Source: Voacanga thouarsii (taxonomy: Eukaryota; Streptophyta; Magnoliopsida; Gentianales; Apocynaceae). Taken from it: a DNA stretch of 64,000 nucleotides. The stretch covers positions 62,001 to 126,000 of the forward strand of contig JANUWF010002421.1 in the NCBI GenBank assembly GCA_026120185.1. The letters run 5' to 3'. Made by a program: the position numbers and the translations under genes. Of this stretch, positions 57,283 through 64,000 are shown piece after piece (positions within the stretch are counted from its first letter, which is position 1; each line of letters begins with the position of its first letter). The notes under the pieces were generated by a model. That model searched no databases, was not told the origin of the DNA, and worked only from the letters and a program-made list of their open reading frames with translations.

Positions 57283-58677
57283 TGTTGCATGTTTTTTAGT
57301 GTAGAAAAATTACTAACAAATTACATAATTAATCAAGCTTTAATAAAAATGTCAATCACTAAAACCACACATACGAACAAGTATACTCATCGTATAGTAT
57401 AGGGAATAGCAAGTATCGAATCCACGAGAACTTAGGCTCTCACCTTACTTTATCCAAATCTTTATTGTTTAGCCAATAAAATAAGAAGAGACTAATAAAG
57501 AAAATAAATAAAGGTAAAAATAGATATAACTTAATGATGCAAATTCATATAACTAGACAATTATTTTGAAAATATAATATTGAATCAATTAGCATTCATC
57601 ACTATCAAATTGTCATCTTGGCATCATGAAGGAGCATAAGTAAAATTCAATAGTTTCCCAAGTCAAGAACTTACTTATGTAGATTTCACTTCTTTCCCAA
57701 TCTATGGAATCATTATCATTTGATTAATTTAACAGATTTCTCAATCAAACCAAAGAAACCAAAAGATGCATTAAACTCATACCTCATAAAAAAGAAATTA
57801 GCTAATGATGGTCTCTGAAGGTGAAATCAACTAATCTTTGATCACTTTAGTCATTTAGTCTTAACATCGTTTCCTAAGTCCATTAAGATTTGACAAATAT
57901 GAAATCAATACAATGAGCTTCTAACATCATTTCCTAAGTCAATTAGAAGAATCCATATCAATAACTATTGATAACAAGTAATCAAATGCCAAAGATAACA
58001 ATAGATTGATAAAAAAATTCCAATTAACTCAAAATTGTAATCTCCAAAATAATATCCAATTACAATCAAAACATTAAGCACATTATTGTTAAAGAAAAGT
58101 AAACAAAAGATAAAAGATACAACTTATAGACAAGCCTTTCTTCTTCTCTTGAAAATATTCTTTGAACAATGCTCTTTTGAGTGGTGATTAAGTAGCTAGT
58201 TTGGATTCTTCAAATCACACATTTCTCTTGTGTTTTTCTCGTATTTATAAGCCTCCTTAACACCAAAATTCATTCCTTGGGAAGTCTAGTCTGAGTAGAA
58301 TTTAGAAAATATCAAAATCCTTTAAAAATACCAAATTCGTGTACAACTACCTCGTGCCGAGTGGACCTAGCGTTGGGTCCCGTCAGGCCACCTGGCATTG
58401 GGTCTAATCAATTTTTAAACTCAATTTTTTTTTTTTTTTTTTGCTGTTTAACCAGAATAGAGTCAGTGCCTGGCCCCTGGCTGGGGCTGGTACCAGGTTT
58501 GTTCTGGAATTGTTCATTTTTCGCTCGAAATCAACTTAAATCTGTATAAATTTGTCAAAAACACTTTTTAGAAACAAAATGTCAAATAGGCAGAATTGTG
58601 TCTAGTTATTACAATAAATGTATCACAAAATAACCTTATATAACTAAAAAAAATAATAACAATTTTAGCCCCTATCA
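57283..58677 (-). repeat. E 5' LTR (right copy)
   Basis: About 1,395 bases, pairing with 53181-54574, and ending next to GGTTG of the duplication. Confidence 0.9.
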
Positions 58678-59412
58678 GGTTGCAATATTAGCAGTTCATC
58701 ATTCAAAACATGTCCTGGGTCAGAATTGTACTTCTTTAATTGTGACACATGGAATACATCATGTATTCCTGTAAAGCCATCCAACAAATCTAGTCTATAA
58801 GCAACATGCCCAATTCTTTCCGTGATTGGGAATGGTCCTAAATATCTCAAATTTAGCTTTTCACCTTTTAGATGTTTTAAGATTCTCCTACTAGGAGTCA
58901 ACCTCAGAAACATACTATCTTGTACCTAAAAATCTAACTCCTTCCATCTATTGTCTACATAACTCTTCTGTCAATTCTAAGCCACTTTCAATCTCTCTCT
59001 TATTGTTTTCACCTTATCTGCCATTTCCTGAATGCAAACTTCACTGGACTTGCTTATGTGACCATCTTCCGGCCAACTCTAGTACAAAGTCACTTGAAAT
59101 TTGCATCCATACAACACTTTATATAGAGCAATACTAAATGAAGATTTATAGTTATTATAAAAATCCAACTCAACGTATGGTACGCAATCAATCCATTTAT
59201 CCCTAAAATCCAATATACAAGCTCGTAGCATATCTTCTAATATCTGAATAACCCTCTCTAACTGACCATCGGTTTGTGGGTGTGCTGTCGTGCTGAAATT
59301 CAAATTAGAACCCATTGACTCTTAAAACTTGGCCCAAAATCGAGATGTAAACCTCGGGTCTCTGTCAGACACGATGCTCGAGGGTACTCTATGCAACTAA
59401 CTATCTCCTGTG
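58678..59412 (-). pseudogene. pol: F integrase, core to GPF domain
   Basis: On the minus strand: RVPSSIVSDRDPRFTSRFWA (second catalytic aspartate, SDRDPRF), then MGSNLNFSTTAHPQTDGQLE and RVIQILEDMLRACILDF (catalytic glutamate in QTDGQLE), a damaged middle, and SRRILKHLKGEKLNLRYLGP then FPITERIGHVAYRLDLLDGF with FHVSQLKKYNSDPGHVL at the end. This is gypsy integrase from mid-core to the GPF domain. Stops lie at about 59325 and 59070. The HHCC finger and the first aspartate are missing. The gene is cut on the left by E and on the right by D3. Confidence 0.85.
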
Positions 59413-59930
59413 TGAAACCCCACCTAAAGCTAACCTTAGAGTAAGGGGGTCGGGATGTATATCATATTATTCTGCATAAAAATATATATTTTTGAATAAT
59501 TTTATATGCATTAGAATTATGGTTTATAGGTTAAAGGGCTTAACTATGCTTATTGAATAGGAAGGGTAAAACGGTAATTTTACTTGAGGTCAAAATGGTA
59601 AGATGGCTTGAGGTTTAGATAAGAAGAATTTTTGGATAAGAAAATAAGAACAAGAGTTAGTGTGGTTAAGTAGTTAGATCTTTGTGATTTAATCTCTAAG
59701 GTCATAAGTTCAAAACCCATCACTTAGATTTTATTCGTGATTATCTTAGTTATGTTTGAATTTTTGTTTTTCTTACATTCCTTAAAGATAGGAATGTTGT
59801 GTTAGGAGAGATATGAAGAGAATGTCTTAATAACTTAATCATGTCCTAAAAAGAATTTTAGAGGAATTCTTATCCTTTTTATTACCTCTAGCTTTGTCCT
59901 AACATCTTCATAACTTAAATAAACCAAAAT
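59413..59930 (+). mobile_element. D3: truncated D-family LTR in antisense inside F
   Basis: It begins TGTGAAACCCCACCTAAAGC at the joint and follows D 38125 to about 38690, including the GGGGTCGGGATG phrase and the tRNA-like segment. It ends where F gag begins. It stands where protease, RT and RNase H of F should be. Confidence 0.8.
59661..59720 (+). ncRNA. tRNA-like segment in D3
   Basis: TGGTTAAGTAGTTAGATC and AAGTTCAAAACCC correspond to the A and B boxes of D, both slightly decayed. Confidence 0.45.
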
Positions 59931-61250
59931 CCATTAAAATTTATCCTAACATCTTCCAATTTCTCATATTCCTCTTCCTCAGATGAAATCTCACCATTGG
60001 CATTTGTGTACATCACCCTTTTGCTTGGACATTCATGTGCTATGTGTTCATATCCCAAACATCGAAAGCACATGATATCTCTACTCCTCGGCTTCTCAAT
60101 AGCCTTTTCTTTATCTCTATTCCCTTCTTCCTTCAATTTATTAAACTCCCTAGGTGGCAGCCTTGGAACTCTTTCCTTTTTAGGTATCGACTAAGGAAAT
60201 TCCTTAGGAGATGAAGTTGTTTCCTTGCTCTCCACTCAAATGGCCTTTTCTTTAATTGTTTTTCTACCTTCATAGCCATGTGCACTATTTCTTCCAAGGT
60301 TTCATACGAATGTAACTCGACTATATTAGCTATCTCCTGGTTCAATCCACTTAGAAATATCGCTTTAGTGACCGTGGATCTTCATTAATAACCACCCTCG
60401 TTATTAGCACCTCAAGTTCTTTATGATAATTTTCAACGCTTTTATTCCCATATCTTAGTAATTGAAGCCTCTGATATAGCTTGTTGCAGTAGTGATATGG
60501 TACAAACCTCGCCCTCATGAGATTTTTTATCAATTCCCATATACTAACGGCATTTTCTCCCATTGTCTTTCTACTGGCCAAAACTTGCTCCTAACATACC
60601 AATGCATAGTCTGAAAACCCCAATACTACCAAATTCACTTTATTTCTCTCACTATAGTCCTGGCAATCAAATAGAATTTCCATTTTTCTTTCCCATTCAA
60701 AGTATGCCTCGGGATCACTTTTCCCCAAGAATTATGGTGCCTTCATTTTGATATTTTTCAATTCACGCTCTCTTTCATTTTCATCTCTCCTCCTATCTCT
60801 CATCATATTACCCTGATATTGTTCTCCATAGTCTTCCTCCGAGTATCCCTCTTCCCACTCAAATTCTCTCTCAATATTTCTTTCGACTCCCCTTAAAAGA
60901 TTCTTCCCAAATCTCCCTTAGCTTCTTCCTTTACCTCCTCTCAACCCGTTTTTCTCCTCTCTTATGCTAACTTGTTGATATCCACCAATAGAATATTCAT
61001 CCCATTCTTCTCCAGGTTGTGTATTCACTGGAGACGTGTTGTAGGCTTTCGGTTACTCTTATCCCCTCCTTTGATCAGTAGTATATGTCTGGCCTTGTTG
61101 AGCTCGGAGTTTGGTCATCTCCCTCCAAATGCCCTCCACACTCCTTTGCATTGAAACGAGGGTTTCACAAAGACCTCCAGGATCCTCTTGTGATATACTT
61201 GCTCCACCAAGATTTAGCCTAGTCAGTTCCTTTCCTTGAGTCATCATTGG
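59931..61250 (-). pseudogene. gag: F gag with intact zinc knuckle
   Basis: Minus-strand frames in order: MMTQGKELTRLNLGGASISQ (start region, 61247), MASRKTMGENAVSIWELIKN and RLQLLRYGNKSVENYHKELE, the retrotrans-gag capsid core, MNQEIANIVELHSYETLEEI and VHMAMKVEKQLKKRPFEWRA, then the CX2CX4HX4C knuckle CFRCLGYEHIAHECP at 60029-60070. It ends NGEISSEEEEYEKLEDVRIN at the D3 joint. Frame breaks lie near 60350, 60180 and in the 60600-61050 linker. Capsid and nucleocapsid parts are both clearly gypsy-type. It is a relic of the same element as the integrase at 58678-59412. Confidence 0.83.
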
Positions 61251-61903
61251 ATTTTAGATTGATATTCAAGCAAAAAGAGCTAAGAAAACAAAAATAGAAA
61301 TTAGTTTTCTTACTCACTCCCTAGGTGTTTGCACTCCGCTCTCGTGTTTGTGCTCCTTGGCTTTTTCGTTCACTCAATATTTCACTTGTCAACCAAATTC
61401 CTCCCGAACATCAAGGGTTTAGTTCACTTTAGTCTATTAGCTCTTAGGATGCTTCAATATAAGGGTCTTAGGATGACAATTTTAGTGAACACCTAGAGGT
61501 CAAGAAACAAGTAGAATACAAGGTGTTCACAAAAAAAAAAAAAAAAGGTAGTTTGAAGAATACAATGAAATAGTTATAGGAATAACACTAATGTTCAAGC
61601 CACATTCTTTCTTTAAGGCATTTCATCAAACACATGATGTTCATAAAGTATATGGTCATTGAGAACTTTAATCAAACATCTTATGTGCAAGATTTTCCTG
61701 TAGAACTTTGCAAGCATATTTCTTCCCAAACAATCCCAATATAGTCACAACATCAATAATCAATGTATTCCCAAGGATCTTTCTTTAACAAGTTATTCTC
61801 ATTCTCCTTTTTTTTTTTTTTTTTTATCTAAGAAAAACTCAAGATCAAACAATACTCTAGGTTTTATAGATCTAAGCTAAGATAGAGATCTAAGCTTATC
61901 CTT
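61251..61903 (-). other. Leader-like region of uncertain origin
   Basis: Contains an A15 run near 61530 and a T18 run near 61809, and no coding signal. It could be the leader of F or of the remnant J. Confidence 0.4.
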
Positions 61904-61915
61904 ACTTTGATACCA
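61904..61915 (-). promoter_or_regulatory. J primer-binding site, iMet-like with two mismatches
   Basis: The minus strand reads TGGTATCAAAGT, ten of twelve matches to TGGTATCAGAGC, five bases inside an LTR-like start at 61920. Confidence 0.6.
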
Positions 61916-61919
61916 AATT

Positions 61920-62155
61920 TGATATGAGCTTGAGGGAGAAAGTCTTTCAAGATCTCTAAAGTGGCTTTTGTTTGGACTTTAACAAAGTGGAAGGACTTCA
62001 ATACAAGCATAACAAATAAGAAAAGGATATAAAAAGATCAAGAAAAGTAACAAAGTAACACATTTTTTTACAAACAAAGAACCCTAAAAGAACTAGCTTT
62101 TAGACACCCAAATGTAGTAGATAAGGTCTACCGCACAACACCTTAGAACACTTGA
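61920..62155 (-). repeat. J: LTR remnant next to a PBS
   Basis: It starts TGATATGAGCTTGAGGGAG beside the PBS and runs until E3 begins. It does not match the D-type LTR that F has at its other end, so it is either another element or an exchanged 5' end. Confidence 0.5.
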
Positions 62156-63518
62156 TGATAGGGGTTAAAATCACCATTCTTTTCCTAGTTATTTGAGGTT
62201 GTTTTAAGATATATTTGATGCAATAATTAGGCATATTCCTTCATATTTGACATTTTACTTGTAAAAGGTATTTTTGGCAAATACATGCAGATTTAAGTTA
62301 AAATCAAGCAGAAAATGTACAGAATCAGATTGTACCTTGTGCCTGGTACTTGGCTTAGGCAGTGGACCAGGTACTGGGTCCATTCTACTCCAGCAGCAGA
62401 AAGTGAGCAAGCTTCAGGAGTTTTTCCAAAACAGACCTGGCACCAAGTCTAGTAAGTGTACTTAGCACCGTGCCCATTATGCTTGCCAGGAAGAGACGGC
62501 CAAAAACAAAGCAAAACACAGAGGAAGAATAGAGTGCACCTTGCGCTAGGCGGGTCAAAGGTACCCGACGTTAAGTATGCTCCGGAGGCAAACATTCTGT
62601 ATGCAGAATTAGAGCTTATCTAAGGATTTTGGTATTTTCCTATTCCTACTCAGCCAAGACTTCCTCAATCACAAAAATAGAATCCAAGAGGCCTACAAAA
62701 ATATAAGAGAACCCAATGATTTGAGATATATACCTTAGAGGGGTGAAATAAAGGGAAAAAATTCTGATTCTCTCATTAAATGAGGTATTCACCCAAGTCA
62801 AGGAGGATTGTTCAAAGGGAGTCTTCAAGGAAGAAGAAAGTGGCTTATCTATGAGTACTTTTTTTTTTTCTATTTGCCTTTTTTTCTTTAGCAATGATGT
62901 ATTCAATATTTCTATTGTAATTTAACATTATTTTGGGATTCATGATTTTGTGGTAATTTAGTTTTTCGATTAATTATTTGTCATCTTTGGTGTTTGATTA
63001 CTTGATTTTATTGATTATTGATGCAAGTTCTTCTAATTGACTTCGACACAACGATGTTAGGAGCTTCGTTGCATTGATTTCGTATTTGTTAAATCTTAAT
63101 GGATTTGAACAATGAAGTTAGGATTAGAGAACTGAGTTATCAAAGGTTAAGTTAATTTCACCTTGATATAGGGTTATCTGCTATTTTCATGATTTTAAGG
63201 AATTGAGATTCATGCATGTTTTGGTTAAGATGACTTTATTAACAAATCTACTAATTGAATCAAGATATGAATAATGAGCTTTATGCATGTTTTATTTATA
63301 TTAGCTTGATTGACAAATCTGTTAATATGAATAAAAATATAGGATTCCATGAATTGTCAAACGAAGTGGAATTTACCTAAGGAAACTCATGACTTGACAA
63401 ACAATTGAATTTTATTGTGCGTTCCTTCATGATACCAAGATGATAATTAGTTGAAAGAGTTGCTAATTTGTTCATTGTCATGTTTTCTAGGGTACTTGTT
63501 TAAATTGCATAAATCTAC
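62156..63518 (+). repeat. E3: E-family LTR in opposite direction, cut on the right
   Basis: It starts TGATAGGGGTTAAAATCACC, the reverse complement of the E LTR end, and follows the E LTR in reverse to about 63510. Phrases such as TTCTAATTGACTTCG and AACTCATGACTTGACAAAC align. The last bases of the LTR are missing where K begins. The ORF 62646-62906 lies in it and is not conserved. Confidence 0.75.
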
Positions 63519-64000
63519 TGAAGATTTAAAGGGGAAGCAAAACGTAGTGGAAGCAACGAACTGAACAAGAAAAACATGCAACAGAACTCCAGATCGGAGC
63601 CGGCACCGATTCCAGCAGCCTTAGCACCGGTCACGGCCTGTCCGAGCTCCGAGAGAGGGAAAAAAATTACCTCTTCTTCTTCTTCTTCTTAAAGTTAGCT
63701 GGACCATAATATATGGAACTGAGGTAGGTGTGTTGGTGAAAACCTCTGGTGCAATTTCTGCAAGCCTCCAACTTTGTCTGTGCATGTATATGAACACCAA
63801 CCTCTCGATCTTCCAACATATGGCCTACTTAATCCACGTTTGGTGAACAACTCACAGGACTAAGAAATTTTTTGGAGAGAAAAAACTGTCTCTTTTTTCT
63901 TTTCCTTAGAGAAGAAGAAGAAGAAGAAAACAACGTTGTAAAAAAAAACTTTTGTCTTTGTTCTCCTATTTAACCTAAATAAAACCCTATGTTAAACTGG
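63519..64000 (-). repeat. K: start of a copia-type LTR, running off the window
   Basis: It begins TGAAGATTTAAAGGGG and has the same layout as the inner end of A-type LTRs: CTCTGGTGCAATTTCTGC, ATGAACACCAACC and TTGGTGAACAACTCACAGG can be aligned loosely with A 20380-20460. The partner and the rest lie outside the window. A (CTT)n stretch is at 63672-63690 and a (GAA)n at 63909-63929. Confidence 0.5.

Larger units (their letters stand above)
53181..58677 (-). mobile_element. E: non-autonomous gypsy-type element with tRNA-Asp primer site
   Basis: A complete 5.5-kb structure: LTRs 53181-54574 and 57283-58677 (about 1.39 kb each, TGATGCGTG / TGTTGCATG starts, CTATTACA / CTATCA ends), PPT, PBS, 4-of-5 duplication. 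The ~2.7-kb interior has no protease, RT, RNase H or integrase. tRNA-Asp priming is typical of the Tat/Athila branch of gypsy. The LTRs differ at about one in eight positions in their first 225 bases. It must have used proteins from another element. Confidence 0.82.
49173..61250 (-). mobile_element. F: Ty3/gypsy chromovirus (Tekay/Del-like), gutted, host of E and D3
   Basis: On the minus strand: gag (61250-59931), a D-family fragment in place of protease, RT and RNase H, integrase (59412-58678), element E, the integrase/chromodomain tail (53180-52974), PPT and a D-type 3' LTR (52958-49173). The chromovirus assignment rests on the GPF-type integrase end (LGPFPITERIG, FHVSQLKKY) and on the long LTR. 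The 5' LTR is not found next to gag. Confidence 0.75.

Noticed and set aside
1..64000. CRISPR array, bacterial operon, phage or defence system
   Set aside because: There are no spaced short repeats, no ribosome-binding-site patterns and no such genes; all signals are from plant LTR retrotransposons.

Overview
This window is a transposon graveyard from a flowering plant, most likely a eudicot. It is AT-rich and full of nested LTR retrotransposons. Every coding stretch I recognise belongs to a Ty1/copia or Ty3/gypsy element, and almost all carry stops or frameshifts. I found no intact host gene, no functional tRNA or rRNA gene, no CRISPR array and no prokaryotic feature. Element letters below are local labels. 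Lineage names are judged from motifs read by eye.

Left part (1-43359): a stacked nest. Element C (31777-43359, minus strand, Angela-like copia) appears to be the host. A SIRE-like copia element S1 (1-31776, plus strand, 5' end off-window) ends with its 3' LTR exactly where the 3' LTR of C is cut. S1 was split in its pol gene by Angela-like element A (2857-22188, minus), leaving a 5-bp target duplication GATCT/AATCT. A was split in its gag gene by related element B (7949-17772, minus), leaving a perfect duplication CGGTA. S1 also carries a post-pol ORF, which is interrupted by a gypsy pol tail (L) and a solo-like LTR (G1). The 5' LTR of C is interrupted by a 4.4-kb solo LTR (D) of a long-LTR chromovirus.

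Middle (43360-49172): C itself sits beside an opposite-strand LTR fragment of the same family (H), forming an interrupted inverted repeat. Next come half a copia element (I, minus) and a second LTR of the G family (G2), which joins I to an unrelated gypsy element.

Right part (49173-64000): a minus-strand chromovirus F has a D-type 3' LTR, an integrase tail, an integrase core and gag, but has lost protease, RT and RNase H. It is interrupted by a non-autonomous gypsy element E (53181-58677) with two 1.39-kb LTRs and a tRNA-Asp primer site, and by an antisense D-family fragment. A PBS/LTR remnant (J), another E-family LTR (E3) and the start of a further copia-type LTR (K) follow to the window edge.

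How the parts work together: none of these elements looks able to move by itself. The best preserved cis signals (iMet-type PBS, PPTs, LTR ends, target duplications) are what make the history readable. Rough hand comparison of LTR starts gives about 5% difference for B, about 10% for A and about 13% for E, so B, the innermost element, is also the youngest of the three. The items most worth a second look are the two G-family LTRs that sit exactly at breakpoints, the tRNA-like pol III-type boxes kept in all three D-type LTRs, the post-pol ORF of S1, an unidentified ~270-bp insert in S1 RNase H, and the non-autonomous element E.
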